Notes under the pieces: model-generated
The model's database searches: none
The model's input: only the letters and a program-made list of their open reading frames with translations
What the model was told of the DNA's origin: nothing
Shown here: one piece after another, positions 1 through 11,840 of the stretch
How positions within the stretch are numbered: the stretch's first letter is position 1
How the letters are laid out: the number at the start of each line of letters is the position of its first letter
NCBI RefSeq assembly: GCF_001885765.1
Contig: NZ_JXKD01000010.1
Span: forward strand, 23,094 to 87,093
Direction of reading: 5' to 3'
From: Enterococcus aquimarinus
GTDB taxonomy: Bacteria; Bacillota; Bacilli; Lactobacillales; Enterococcaceae
DNA length: 64,000 nucleotides
Translations under genes and position numbers: made by a program

Positions 1-600
1 AATCAAAGATTCAATTTCTGCGATCGCTTCACCCTTGGCAACAAACGCATGAAAGGTTCGGTGATCTGGTAAGAAACTTCGCGTTGTCTGCATCAAAAAA
101 CAAGGTCCTTCATGAAAGTATTCCTCTAGATTGGTACTTGGATTTTTGGAAAAGCTCGCTAAATAACGCGCTAAGTCCGTTTCGATGGTCTCGACTGGCG
201 CGTTTGTTTGAACTTGAGTTTGTTGCTGTTTGATGTCATTTAAATGTTTTAAGAGAATTGATTTCGTCAGGGTTGGTTTTAAAATATAATCGACGGCACC
301 ATTTTTAAAGGAATTAGAGACAGTCGGAAAATCATCGAAACTACTTAAGACTAAACAGGCTGTCTCAGGGGCGATTTCTTTCATTTGATGCAGTAAGGTA
401 ATACCGTCCATCACCGGCATCTTAATATCTGTTAAGACAATATCTGGCTTCTGCTGTTTAATTTTCATTAAGGCATCGGCGCCGTTTTCGGCTTCGGCGA
501 TGACTTGGAATCCTTCTGACTCCCAATTCATGATTGTTTTAATCCCTTGGCGAATACTTAATTCGTCATCTACAATGATGATAGTTGTATAGCGTTCCAT
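1..600 (-). CDS. Response regulator, YesN/AraC-type (partial, C-terminus outside window)
   Basis: The start codon is at 600 on the minus strand, behind an AGGGAGGA ribosome binding site, and the frame stays open to the window edge. The visible 200 residues begin with a receiver domain: the acidic pair D11-D12, the phosphoacceptor D58 in the motif LTDIKMPVMDG, and the conserved lysine in ILKP near residue 107. The following linker region is typical of YesN-like regulators, which end in an AraC-type helix-turn-helix, but that end is not in the window. Such regulators pair with a sensor histidine kinase and usually control an adjacent carbohydrate ABC transporter. Here it is divergent from a sugar importer operon, so it probably activates that operon. 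The regulator identity is clear; the target is inferred. Confidence 0.85.
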   Translation of the reverse strand, partial: MERYTTIIIVDDELSIRQGIKTIMNWESEGFQVIAEAENGADALMKIKQQKPDIVLTDIKMPVMDGITLLHQMKEIAPETACLVLSSFDDFPTVSNSFKNGAVDYILKPTLTKSILLKHLNDIKQQQTQVQTNAPVETIETDLARYLASFSKNPSTNLEEYFHEGPCFLMQTTRSFLPDHRTFHAFVAKGEAIAEIESLI

Positions 601-704
601 CTTATCCTCCCTATCTGTCACAATGAATATCGTCATTATAGCACTGAATTTCTTGAATACAAAATAGCCAGTTGGTATTATTTTTTGATTTTTGTAAATA
701 TATT

Positions 705-718
705 GGTAAGCGCTTGCG
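705..718 (+). promoter_or_regulatory. cre-like site upstream of the sugar importer/lacLM operon
   Basis: The sequence GGTAAGCGCTTGCG has the palindromic core AAGCGCTT and differs from the CcpA consensus (TGTAAGCGCTTACA form) only at outer positions. It lies about 70 bp upstream of the first gene of a sugar-use operon, where catabolite repression is expected. A weaker second match, TGTATCCGTTTTCA, lies at 725-738, giving two sites roughly two helical turns apart. Confidence 0.6.
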
Positions 719-784
719 AAGTATTGTATCCGTTTTCAAAAAGAAGTATGCTTGGTTTAACAAATAAGGAAAGAGGGATTAACA

Positions 785-2077
785 ATGAAGAAAATATTTG
801 CAGGTCTTTTGGTAGCAGCGTCACTGATTACGTTAGCTGGCTGTAGTAGTGGGGGTAGCAGTGATTCAACAGCGCAAGAGCAAGACAAAGTCACGATTTG
901 GGCATGGGATGAAACATTTAATATTCGTGCGGCTAACGAAGCAAAAGCGATTTATGCGAAAGACAATCCTGATACGACCGTTGAAGTAGTGACCATGTCA
1001 CAAGATGATATTGTCCAAAAATTAAATACGAGTTTAGCTTCAGGTAGTACGGATGGATTACCGAACATTGTCCTGATTGAAGATTATCGCATTCAAGGTT
1101 ACTTAACTTCTTATCCTGATGCATTTGGGGATTTAACGGACATCGTTAGCGAAGATGATTTTTCTAGTTATAAGTTTGCAGTCAATAAAGTCGACGATAA
1201 AATTTATGGAGTACCTTTTGATAGTGGCGTAACGGGATTATTTTACCGCTCTGATTATTTAGAGGAAGCGGGCTATACAGAAGCGGATTTAGAGAACATT
1301 AACTGGGATCAATTTGTTGAGATTGCCCGTGATGTGAAAGAAAAAACTGGACGACCAATTATGCACCTTGATCCAAGTGATTTAGGAGCAGCTCGTGTGA
1401 TGATGCAATCAGCTGGTAAATGGTATACCGATCAAGATGGTAAAACAGTCACAATCAATAACAATGAAGCCTTAAAATATGGTTTAAATATTTTAGCAAC
1501 GTTAATCAATGAGCAACTCGTTGAACTCGTTTCAGATTGGGATGGCGGCGTACAAGCTGTTCAATCTGGTACAGTAGCAACTGCCCCAACAGGATCATGG
1601 TATTCAAGTACGATTAAAGGTGCTGAAGATCAATCTGGTAAATGGCGCATTGCTCCAATTCCAAGTATCGCAAACGATGCGAATTCAGTAAATGCATCAA
1701 GTCTTGGAGGCGCAGGTTGGTACTTGATTAAAGACGTTGCTGGTGAAGAAACAGCGAAAGATTTCTTAAGCATAACGTTTGCAACAAACAAAGAACTAAT
1801 GGGTACATTAGCAGAAGAAATTGGTTTAGTATCAACAATGGTAGCGGCTCAAGAAACAGAACAATATCAACAAGGTAGCGAATTTTACGGCGGACAAAAA
1901 GTATTTGAAGATTTTTCTATCTGGTCAGAAGAAATTCCTTCAGTAAACTACGGGCAAGATACGTACGCAATTGAATCGATTTTAACAGAGAGTTTCCAAG
2001 AAATTATTAATGGTGCTGATATGGATACGGTATTAGATTCAGCTCAAAAACAAGTAGAGTCGCAATTAGGAAATTAA
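785..2077 (+). CDS. Sugar ABC transporter, lipoprotein solute-binding subunit
   Basis: This 430-residue protein starts with a lipoprotein signal peptide whose lipobox L17-A-G-C20 gives a mature N-terminal cysteine anchored in the outer leaflet of the membrane, followed by a Ser/Gly linker. The rest reads as a family 1 extracellular solute-binding protein, the class that captures oligosaccharides for CUT1 importers. It is the first gene of an operon with two permeases and a two-subunit beta-galactosidase, so a beta-galactoside or galacto-oligosaccharide is the likely ligand. A hairpin directly after its stop may keep this subunit more abundant than the permeases. The exact ligand cannot be read from sequence. 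Confidence 0.9.
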   Translation: MKKIFAGLLVAASLITLAGCSSGGSSDSTAQEQDKVTIWAWDETFNIRAANEAKAIYAKDNPDTTVEVVTMSQDDIVQKLNTSLASGSTDGLPNIVLIEDYRIQGYLTSYPDAFGDLTDIVSEDDFSSYKFAVNKVDDKIYGVPFDSGVTGLFYRSDYLEEAGYTEADLENINWDQFVEIARDVKEKTGRPIMHLDPSDLGAARVMMQSAGKWYTDQDGKTVTINNNEALKYGLNILATLINEQLVELVSDWDGGVQAVQSGTVATAPTGSWYSSTIKGAEDQSGKWRIAPIPSIANDANSVNASSLGGAGWYLIKDVAGEETAKDFLSITFATNKELMGTLAEEIGLVSTMVAAQETEQYQQGSEFYGGQKVFEDFSIWSEEIPSVNYGQDTYAIESILTESFQEIINGADMDTVLDSAQKQVESQLGN

Positions 2078-2083
2078 ACAGCC

Positions 2084-2120
2084 AAAGAGACTCGTGATTC
2101 TTCGCGAGTTTCTTTTTCTT
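2084..2120 (+). terminator. Hairpin between binding protein and permease genes (attenuating terminator or RNA processing stem)
   Basis: An 11-bp stem (2084-2094 with 2105-2115, one G-U pair) is followed by a T-rich tract interrupted by one C. It sits 7 nt after the binding-protein stop and just before the permease ribosome binding site. Such hairpins commonly let the binding protein be made in excess. Confidence 0.7.
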
Positions 2121-2135
2121 AGGAGGGGATACAAT

Positions 2136-3014
2136 ATGATTAATCAAAAGAAAAATCGATTATTAGGCAACGGCAATGGTTTCATTATTTTACCGATTAT
2201 TTTAATCACGGCTTTAGTATTTTTACCAATGGTTTCAGCATTAATTACGTCATTCCAAACGGGGACGCCGCTGGATATGCATTTTAATGGAATCGGAAAC
2301 TATCGTAGAATGCTTACGGACTCAACCTTTAAGAAAGCATTTATAAATACGTTTACGTACTTGATTATTCAAGTACCGATTATGATTTTTTTAGCACTCG
2401 TTATTTCCAATATTTTAAATGATAAATCATTAAAATTTAAAGGTTTTTTTAGAACGGCAATGTTCTTACCATGTATTACGTCATTAGTCTCTTATTCATT
2501 GATTATGAAGAGTTTGTTTTCAACGAGTGGTTTGGTTAATAATGTCTTACAAAGTTTATCGCTAATTGATCAACCGATTCAGTGGCTAACGGATCCCTTT
2601 TGGGCAAAAGCTTTAATCATTATCGCGATTACGTGGCGTTGGGTTGGTTATAATATGATTTTCTTCATTTCAGGTATGCAAAATATTGATCCAAGTATGT
2701 ATGAAGCTGCGGATATTGACGGCGCATCAAAAACAGCTCAATTTTTCAAAATTACGATTCCAAATTTAAAACCGATTATTTTATTTACAACAATTACTTC
2801 TACTATTGGGACGTTACAATTGTTTGATGAAGTCCAAAATATTACCAATGGTGGTCCAGCAAACTCGACGACGACACTTTCACAATACATCTACAATGTC
2901 AGTTATAAATTCACGCCAGACTTTGGTTACGCGGCGGCGATTTCCTTTGTAATTGTGATTTGTATTGTCATTTTATCATTCCTACAATTGAAATTAGGAG
3001 GTAAGGACGCATGA
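2136..3014 (+). CDS. Sugar ABC transporter permease (MalF-type)
   Basis: The start at 2136 is chosen over an in-frame upstream ATG at 2094 because AGGAGGGG lies 8 nt before it and the upstream start would fall inside the hairpin. The 292-residue product is an inner membrane protein with about six transmembrane segments and the cytoplasmic EAA loop (EAADIDGASK..) that contacts the ATPase. It belongs to the CUT1 sugar permease family and overlaps the next permease gene by 4 nt. No ATPase gene follows, so a shared MsmK/UgpC-type ATPase encoded elsewhere presumably powers it. Confidence 0.9.
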   Translation: MINQKKNRLLGNGNGFIILPIILITALVFLPMVSALITSFQTGTPLDMHFNGIGNYRRMLTDSTFKKAFINTFTYLIIQVPIMIFLALVISNILNDKSLKFKGFFRTAMFLPCITSLVSYSLIMKSLFSTSGLVNNVLQSLSLIDQPIQWLTDPFWAKALIIIAITWRWVGYNMIFFISGMQNIDPSMYEAADIDGASKTAQFFKITIPNLKPIILFTTITSTIGTLQLFDEVQNITNGGPANSTTTLSQYIYNVSYKFTPDFGYAAAISFVIVICIVILSFLQLKLGGKDA

Positions 3015-3832
3015 GAAAGTTCTCAATTATCTTAAAATATGTTATTTTATCAATCATGGCCTTTGTTTCAATTTTCCCATTCGTCTGGATGGTTTTAGGG
3101 ATGACGAATAAGGCAGTCGATATTACGGCTGGGAAAATTCAAATTGGGGATCAATTCGTCATCAACTTTACGAATTTATTCCAATCCGATTTGAACTTTA
3201 CTAGAGCGCTTTTTAATTCAGCAATGATAGCTGTCATTACAACTGTCTTGGCGTTAATTTTTTCTTCAATGGCCGGTTATGGTTTTGAAATCTATCGGAC
3301 ACAAGTGAAAGATCGCATTTTTAATATTTTACTCTTGTCGATGATGGTTCCTTTTGCAGCGTTAATGATTCCACTTTATCGAATGTTCAGTCAATTAAAT
3401 GGCACGTTCTTAGGAATCAATAGTTTTGCCGTCGTGATTTTACCAACGGTGTGTACGGCATTCTTGATGTTCTTCTTCCGCCAAAATATTAAATCTTTCC
3501 CAAAAGAATTGATTGAAGCGGCAAGAATAGATGGCTTAAATGAACTCGATATTTTCTTCAGAGTCTATATGCCTTCTGCGAAAAATACGTATGCAGCGGC
3601 TGCGATTATTACCTTTATGAGTAGCTGGAACAACTATTTATGGCCGTTAGTGGCGTTACAATCACCAGACAAACGAACAGTACCACTTGTATTATCCGCG
3701 ATGGGGGCATCTTACACGCCTGATTACGGGATGATGATGTGTGGGATTGTCATTGCGACACTACCGACAGCATTAATTTTCTTCTTATTACAAAAACAAT
3801 TTGTCCAAGGAATGGTTGGTTCGATTAAATAA
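3011..3832 (+). CDS. Sugar ABC transporter permease (MalG-type)
   Basis: This 273-residue membrane protein has about six hydrophobic segments and an EAA loop (EAARIDGLNELD..) near residue 185, typical of the second CUT1 permease, which forms the channel as a heterodimer with the preceding gene product. Its ATGA start overlaps the stop of the first permease, indicating translational coupling. The last residues are hydrophilic, as usual in MalG/LacG proteins. The next gene is lacL, 25 nt downstream. Confidence 0.9.
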   Translation: MRKFSIILKYVILSIMAFVSIFPFVWMVLGMTNKAVDITAGKIQIGDQFVINFTNLFQSDLNFTRALFNSAMIAVITTVLALIFSSMAGYGFEIYRTQVKDRIFNILLLSMMVPFAALMIPLYRMFSQLNGTFLGINSFAVVILPTVCTAFLMFFFRQNIKSFPKELIEAARIDGLNELDIFFRVYMPSAKNTYAAAAIITFMSSWNNYLWPLVALQSPDKRTVPLVLSAMGASYTPDYGMMMCGIVIATLPTALIFFLLQKQFVQGMVGSIK

Positions 3833-3851
3833 TAGTGAAGCGGAGGAATAA

Positions 3852-6699
<2,848 letters not shown>

Positions 6700-6734
6700 T
6701 TAAAACAGCCGTTTGTGCTTAATGGAAACAGGAC

Positions 6735-6771
6735 AAAACCGCACACCGTTAAAATGGGTGTGCGGTTTTTT
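6735..6771 (+). terminator. Intrinsic terminator after lacM
   Basis: A 13-bp perfect stem (6735-6747 with 6757-6769) with a 9-nt loop runs into a T tract on the plus strand. It lies between the lac operon and the convergent murE gene. Confidence 0.92.
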
Positions 6772-6797
6772 GAGTATTCGTCAATGAATGGTCGTTG

Positions 6798-8270
6798 TTA
6801 TAAAGTCAATCGACTAAAATACTGATTGACGACTTCGCGATCATCAAAATGAAAGGCTGTTGTGCCAATCATTTGTTCGGTTTCGTGGCCCTTCCCAGCG
6901 ATGAGTACGGTATCGCCATGACTGGCCATCCGCAAGGCTTTTTCAATTGCTTTTTTACGATCGAGCTCAATCTCGTAATGGTTTTGCGAGAGGTGTTCAA
7001 TCATGTCGGTGATAATTTGATGCGGGTCTTCTGTGCGCGGATCGTCACTCGTAAAGATTCCATGATCGGCATACTTCAGGACTGCTTCAGCCATTTTGGG
7101 TCGCTTATCGCGGTCACGATTACCACCACAACCCGCAACACAATAAATCTTTCCTTTGGTTAACGACTTCGCTGTTTTTAAGACATTAATTAAAGCATCC
7201 GGAGTGTGGGCGTAATCAACAATTGCCGTGATGCCTTTTGTGTTAGGAACCGATTCGAAGCGGCCTCTCACGCCAGCAATGCCTTCGATGATTGCAATGA
7301 CTTGCGTCGGATTCAGTCCGATAGCAACCCCTGCGCCAAAAGCCGCTAAACAGTTATAAACGTTGAAAAGCCCAATCATTTTCGTTGAAACGGCCCATTT
7401 TTGATCAAACAAAGATAACGTAAATTGAGTGCCCGATGTCGCAATCACAATCTGACTCGCTTGGATATCGCCTTGGCCTTTACAACCATAAGTCAAAATA
7501 TTACTAGGGGTTAACGCGATGATAGCTTCGGCAGCTGGATCATCAAGATTGATAACGGCTGCTTTCACTTTGTCAGAAAAACCGTTACCGAGTCGACTGA
7601 ATAACGAGCTTTTCGCTTCAAAATAGTCGGTCATGGAGTCATGAAAATCTAAATGGTCTTGGGTTAGATTCGTAAAGACCGCCACGTTAAAGTCAATTCC
7701 TAAAACGCGCTCTTGTTTTAAGCCATGAGAAGAGACTTCCATGACACAATGCGTCATGTTTTCCTGTGCCATCTGCGCAATCAGTTTTTGCAATTGTACG
7801 GTATGCGGGGTAGTGTTGGGTGTCGCAATTCTTTGATCGCCAATCTGATTGTACATGGTTCCAATTAAGCCGCAAGCAAGGTCTGATCGACGGAGGATTT
7901 CATGAATTAAAAAGGTAGTGGTCGTCTTGCCATTTGTTCCCGTGACGCCTAAAAAAACCATGTCGCGACTTGGGTAGTCGTAAAATTTGGCAGCAACTTG
8001 TGCTAAGGCTTTGTTCGTATCAGAGACGACAATAAACGGTCCGAGTACGCCATTTTGTGGGAGATGATCGACAATAATCGCCCGTGCACCTTGTGCCAAG
8101 GCCTCACTAATAAAATCGTGTCCATCATATTTTGTATTATTAATACAAACAAATAATGAATCGGTTGTCACTTCTTCAATATATTGCGTGATGTGTCGGA
8201 TGGGTGTGTGTTGAATCTGTGTCCAGTCATTTTTTACGAGACAGGGTGAAATGAGTTCTGAAAGTATCAT
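6798..8270 (-). CDS. murE: UDP-N-acetylmuramyl-tripeptide synthetase MurE
   Basis: This cytoplasmic Mur ligase adds the third amino acid to the peptidoglycan stem peptide. The start at 8270 is chosen because GAAGAGGAG lies before it, although an in-frame ATG exists at 8303. The 490-residue protein has the ATP-binding loop GTNGKTTTT at 111-119, the EVSSHGL motif, and YAHTPDAL in the central domain. The substrate-selecting motif is D409-D-P-R412 followed by TEDP. In characterised MurE enzymes an arginine here goes with meso-diaminopimelate, while lysine enzymes have other residues. The gene stands alone rather than in a division cluster. Family assignment is firm; amino acid choice is inferred. 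Confidence 0.92.
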   Translation of the reverse strand: MILSELISPCLVKNDWTQIQHTPIRHITQYIEEVTTDSLFVCINNTKYDGHDFISEALAQGARAIIVDHLPQNGVLGPFIVVSDTNKALAQVAAKFYDYPSRDMVFLGVTGTNGKTTTTFLIHEILRRSDLACGLIGTMYNQIGDQRIATPNTTPHTVQLQKLIAQMAQENMTHCVMEVSSHGLKQERVLGIDFNVAVFTNLTQDHLDFHDSMTDYFEAKSSLFSRLGNGFSDKVKAAVINLDDPAAEAIIALTPSNILTYGCKGQGDIQASQIVIATSGTQFTLSLFDQKWAVSTKMIGLFNVYNCLAAFGAGVAIGLNPTQVIAIIEGIAGVRGRFESVPNTKGITAIVDYAHTPDALINVLKTAKSLTKGKIYCVAGCGGNRDRDKRPKMAEAVLKYADHGIFTSDDPRTEDPHQIITDMIEHLSQNHYEIELDRKKAIEKALRMASHGDTVLIAGKGHETEQMIGTTAFHFDDREVVNQYFSRLTL

Positions 8271-8741
8271 GATGTTTCTCCTCTTCTTTTTGAAACAGTT
8301 CATTGAATGTGTTTACCTAATGGGTTAATTGACAATGAGACGGTCGTACGTGTAAGAAAATCATAAAAAGATGAGTCGTAGATAATCGAGTAAAACGAAG
8401 AAGTTCCCTCTTTGCGAGGTGAGGAGCAGAAATAATCAATGGATTTTACAACGTGGGTTTGTTGAAATGAATGAGTTCTGTAATTGCTAGTAGAAGGCTT
8501 TTTCGTAGCCGTTCTACCGCTTACGCTTTCACTCATCCTATACTAATTCAGCCATTAACGCAAATATCGCTATTCGATCGTAACTTTGTTTGGTCTGATA
8601 TTGAAGGGGGTGACGAGTCCTACTGAATCCTATAAAGCAATCAAAAATCCCTCTCTCAAAAAAGTGAGACGTGAGAGAGGGAAGATGAAAAAAGGTTCTG
8701 AGTACAAAAATAATAATTAGTTATCGTAATCTGTGACACGT
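8271..8741 (-). promoter_or_regulatory. murE upstream region with a leader hairpin and an uncertain 78-codon frame
   Basis: This 470-bp stretch between thiE and murE holds the thiE terminator (8641-8681), a hairpin at 8490-8517 (GTAGAAGGCT facing AGCCGTTCTAC, one mismatch) and an open frame of 78 codons at 8300-8536 on the minus strand. That frame has a poor ribosome binding site, is rich in Ser/Thr and matches no family I know, so I treat it as leader RNA and not as a gene. A T-box motif is absent. Confidence 0.35.
8641..8681 (-). terminator. Terminator of the thiamine operon
   Basis: CCCTCTCTC (8649-8657) pairs with GAGAGAGGG (8673-8681), and on the minus strand the stem is followed by ATTTTTGA. 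It lies about 60 nt after the thiE stop. Confidence 0.8.
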
Positions 8742-9419
8742 TTATTCACTAGGTGTTTGACAATCCACTAAATGCATCGCTTGATGGCATAAATTTAGTG
8801 TTTGGGCTATGTCATCGGATTGCGTAAGCGCCGAAATCAGGGCGATGCCGGTGATTGTATTGAAATCAAAGTCTGAAATATTTAGTGGAGTCAACCCACC
8901 GATTGCCACTACAGGCTTTGTGCTCACTGCGGCTAATACATGAAGTGCCTCAATCCCAAGTGGTGGTTCGGCATCGCTTTTAGAAGAGGTCTTAAAAACG
9001 GGACCGATGCCAACGTAGTCCACTTCTGGGATGTCATTAGCAGCTTGAACTTCGGCCAACTGATGACAGGATAGACCAATCATCAACTGACCTGCACTGC
9101 GCGCAATCACTTCTTGAATGGGCTGATCGGTTTGTCCCACATGGACGCCATCTGCCTGAATGGTTAAAGCTAACTCTAAATCATCGTTAATGAAAAAAAG
9201 CACTTGATGCTTGCGACAAATCACTTGAAGTGTCCGTGCCATTTCTTCGAGGGCATGCGCATCTTTTAGACTGTTTGGTCCTTTTTCTCGGTATTGAAAG
9301 GCGGTAATGCCTCCACGAATCGCTTTTTCCAGTAACTCCGGAAGGGTTTGATTCGGCGCGAGATCTTGTGTGCCGGCGATAAAATAGAGGGCGAGTTTGT
9401 TTGCTTGAAACGCGTTCAT
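8742..9419 (-). CDS. thiE: Thiamine-phosphate synthase ThiE
   Basis: ThiE joins hydroxymethylpyrimidine diphosphate with thiazole phosphate to give thiamine monophosphate in the cytoplasm. The 225-residue TIM barrel shows the family motifs QYREK near residue 40, FFINDD, ADGVHVGQTD, IGLSCH and the GIGPVFKT phosphate-binding segment, then VAIGG. The start at 9419 follows GAGGAGG and lies 1 nt after the thiD stop, so a longer in-frame start at 9479 inside thiD is unlikely. It is the last gene of the TPP-riboswitch-controlled operon. Confidence 0.95.
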   Translation of the reverse strand: MNAFQANKLALYFIAGTQDLAPNQTLPELLEKAIRGGITAFQYREKGPNSLKDAHALEEMARTLQVICRKHQVLFFINDDLELALTIQADGVHVGQTDQPIQEVIARSAGQLMIGLSCHQLAEVQAANDIPEVDYVGIGPVFKTSSKSDAEPPLGIEALHVLAAVSTKPVVAIGGLTPLNISDFDFNTITGIALISALTQSDDIAQTLNLCHQAMHLVDCQTPSE

Positions 9420-9420
9420 G

Positions 9421-10227
9421 TTATGCCTCCTCTCGATAAGCCCAGTGGTTGACAGGCCCGTGACCATGACCGACGTCAATTGGGGTGCTAATTGCCTGAT
9501 GAATAAAATCTTTTGCTAGATGAACAGCCTCTGAAACGCTCTTTCCTTTGGCAAGTTCAGCAGTAATGACGGCGGAATAGGTACAACCGGTTCCGTGGGT
9601 GCGATTTGTCGCCACACGTGGTTTGCTTAACCATTCACTGTCGCCGTTTTCCAAGCGTAAAAAATCAGTCGCATCGCTAACGTCTAAGCGGTGGCCACCT
9701 TTAATAATGACATTTTTTGCGCCTAATTGTTGGATTTTTTTAGCGGCTTCTTCAATTTCTGCCTTCGTCGTAAGAGGGGATCCAACAATCCATTGCGCTT
9801 CTGGCAAGTTGGGTGTGATGACCGTTGCTAACGGAATTAATTGCGTCTTTAAAGCATCCATCGCAGAACTTGCTAATAAAGACGCGCCACCTTTAGCGAT
9901 CATCACCGGATCCACCACTAATGGCCCAAAATGAGCGCGCTGTAAATGAGCAACCACATGCTCCATGACCTCGGCATTGGCTAACATGCCGGTCTTAACG
10001 GCGCGGATCTGAAAATCATCTGCCACGGCTTCGAGTTGACTATGAATCGTCGCGAGAGGGACATTCAAAATGTCATGGACGCCACGTGTATTTTGCGCCG
10101 TAATCGCGGTGATGACCGATGTCCCAAAAACGCGCCGTTCTTGAAACGTTTTTAAGTCTGCTTGAATGCCGGCGCCACCGCCACTATCCGAACCAGCGAT
10201 GGTCAGGGCTTGCGGGTAGTTATTCAT
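9421..10227 (-). CDS. thiD: Hydroxymethylpyrimidine (phosphate) kinase ThiD
   Basis: This 268-residue ribokinase-fold enzyme phosphorylates hydroxymethylpyrimidine and its monophosphate, preparing the pyrimidine half for ThiE. Motifs include AGSDSGGGAGIQAD near the start, VKTGML, VVDPVM and the anion-hole/catalytic segment THGTGCTYSAVITAELA near the C-terminus. The start at 10227 is preceded by GGAGTGAG and overlaps the thiM stop by 8 nt. It sits between thiM and thiE, forming the pyrimidine arm of thiamine salvage. Confidence 0.95.
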   Translation of the reverse strand: MNNYPQALTIAGSDSGGGAGIQADLKTFQERRVFGTSVITAITAQNTRGVHDILNVPLATIHSQLEAVADDFQIRAVKTGMLANAEVMEHVVAHLQRAHFGPLVVDPVMIAKGGASLLASSAMDALKTQLIPLATVITPNLPEAQWIVGSPLTTKAEIEEAAKKIQQLGAKNVIIKGGHRLDVSDATDFLRLENGDSEWLSKPRVATNRTHGTGCTYSAVITAELAKGKSVSEAVHLAKDFIHQAISTPIDVGHGHGPVNHWAYREEA

Positions 10228-11038
10228 GATGCTCACTCCATTCTCTATTAAATGCTCTAAGTGTCTGCGCATCGATTACCGAAAGTTGATCGAGTAAGTT
10301 CTTGCGAAACGTGCCGATTTGTCGGTCATTAAAGTCTTTAGCGGCAAGTCGTCCCGCTAGACTATAAAGTGTTCCTGCGACGATAATGGCATCCAGTAAT
10401 TCATCGGCGGAAGGATCATCTAAGACACCTAAGTATGCGCCACACACACAAGATAATAAGCAACCACTCCCGGTCATACTGGTAAAATGCGGGGTCCCAT
10501 GGTGATTCAAATAGGTTTTGCTTCCATTGGTCATAATATCGGTTTCTCCACTAATAAACACGAGACATTCGTACTTACGTGCAACGATTTCGGCGATGGA
10601 CTGGACATCGGCACTTCCCACGCCTGCATCTACTCCTTTAGCTTGCCACGCGACATTTGCTAAACTGGCGAGCTCCCCTGCATTTCCTCGAATGAGTGTC
10701 GGCTTGATTTCTTCAAGTAATTCCTGGATAACTTGTTTACGATATTGAGTCGCACCCGCACCAACTGGGTCGATCACTACGGGTTTATTGTTTTGGTTAG
10801 CCGCTTTGCCTGCCAGCAGCATGGCTTCTAATTGTTCGTCATTAATGGTTCCCATATTCAAGACGAGCGCGTGGTTAAATGTTTGGATTTCTGCGACTTC
10901 GCGGACGGTATTTGACATAAACGGCGAAGCGCCAATCGCTAGTAATCCGTTAGCGCTATCGTTGGCTACGACTAAATTTGTGATTGTATGGACCAATGGA
11001 TTGATTTGTCTGACCTGTTCGATTAACGTGACATTCAT
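10220..11038 (-). CDS. thiM: Hydroxyethylthiazole kinase ThiM
   Basis: ThiM phosphorylates hydroxyethylthiazole, the other half of thiamine, so that ThiE can use it. The 272-residue protein shows the family segments NPLVHTITN, GASPFMS, VIDPVGAGAT, RGNAGE and SMTGSGCLLS, the last including the catalytic region. The start at 11038 is preceded by GGGGGAT and its ATGA overlaps the tenA stop by 4 nt. No thiC or thiG is present nearby, so the operon is for salvage and not for complete synthesis. Confidence 0.95.
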   Translation of the reverse strand: MNVTLIEQVRQINPLVHTITNLVVANDSANGLLAIGASPFMSNTVREVAEIQTFNHALVLNMGTINDEQLEAMLLAGKAANQNNKPVVIDPVGAGATQYRKQVIQELLEEIKPTLIRGNAGELASLANVAWQAKGVDAGVGSADVQSIAEIVARKYECLVFISGETDIMTNGSKTYLNHHGTPHFTSMTGSGCLLSCVCGAYLGVLDDPSADELLDAIIVAGTLYSLAGRLAAKDFNDRQIGTFRKNLLDQLSVIDAQTLRAFNREWSEHHE

Positions 11039-11700
11039 CGTGACATCCCCCAACTTTCTTTTTGATAAGCCATTTCCCAAAACTGTAGTTCTAAATAACT
11101 ACTGATAATGAAGGCTTCTTTCATGGCCTTTTTTTCTTCAGCGCTGGCTCGTTCAGCAAAAAAATCGAGCCAATCAATTTGCGTTTGCGTCATTTGCTTA
11201 AACTCAGGACTATGATAGGTCTCAATCCACGTTTGATAGATTGGGTGAGGCGAACCAACAGTCGCAAAATGCTCCCCAATTTCTTGATATAACCAATAAC
11301 ATGGTAGTAATGCTGCTAAAATAATGGCCGGATTTTCCGTTTGGATTAAGCGGTAAATATGACTCGTATAATGATAGGCGGTTGGCGCAATCGGGGTTGC
11401 GGCGTATTCTTCTGGCGTAATGGCCATTTGTTGAAAGAAATCATGACGCACACTCACTTCAGATTCTTCTAATCCTTGCGCATTTTGGATTTGGAGTGCT
11501 TTAAATATCGGATCATCAGCTTTTTCCGCCAACAACAAATGAGCCTTGCCGAATTGAATGAGATAATAGCAATCTTGCAATAAGTAATAACGGAAGATTT
11601 CTTCTGGTAAAGAGCCCGCTACTAATTCTTGGATAAAAGGATGATCCTTACTTTGTTGCCAGATCGATTGGGTTGCTTCATGTAATTCTTTTGAAAACAT
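11035..11700 (-). CDS. tenA: Aminopyrimidine aminohydrolase / thiaminase II TenA
   Basis: TenA hydrolyses aminopyrimidine breakdown products of thiamine so the pyrimidine can be reused. The 221-residue helical protein has the conserved cysteine in LLPCYWLYQEIG and the C-terminal glutamate region LELQFWEMAYQ, both part of the active site in this family. The start at 11700 has AGGAGG in front; an ORF start at 11760 would overlap the riboswitch terminator. It is the first gene after the TPP riboswitch and is translationally coupled to thiM. Confidence 0.94.
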   Translation of the reverse strand: MFSKELHEATQSIWQQSKDHPFIQELVAGSLPEEIFRYYLLQDCYYLIQFGKAHLLLAEKADDPIFKALQIQNAQGLEESEVSVRHDFFQQMAITPEEYAATPIAPTAYHYTSHIYRLIQTENPAIILAALLPCYWLYQEIGEHFATVGSPHPIYQTWIETYHSPEFKQMTQTQIDWLDFFAERASAEEKKAMKEAFIISSYLELQFWEMAYQKESWGMSR

Positions 11701-11744
11701 CTTTTTTCCTCCTCGTTTTTGAATGATTACTAGCTGTGACAACA

Positions 11745-11782
11745 CACAAAAAAACGCCATTCCTCTAAATCAGGCATGGCGT
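11745..11782 (-). terminator. Riboswitch-controlled terminator upstream of tenA
   Basis: On the minus strand ACGCCAT (11782-11776) pairs with ATGGCGT (11760-11754) across a 15-nt loop and is followed by seven T. It lies between the TPP aptamer and the tenA start, so it is the likely expression platform: thiamine pyrophosphate binding should favour termination. Confidence 0.8.
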
Positions 11783-11840
11783 AACAGTGTATTCAAAAAA
11801 AGAGAATAGGCCAAAAAAACAGCCCTTTCGAATTTTTTGT

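Noticed and set aside
8401..8420. Possible T-box sequence upstream of murE
   Set aside because: A GGGAAC-like stretch resembles part of a T-box, but the GGTGGNACCGCG core, stem I and terminator are missing.
8300..8536. 78-codon frame upstream of murE
   Set aside because: Weak ribosome binding site, Ser/Thr-rich unfamiliar sequence and a strong hairpin inside it; treated as leader or intergenic sequence.
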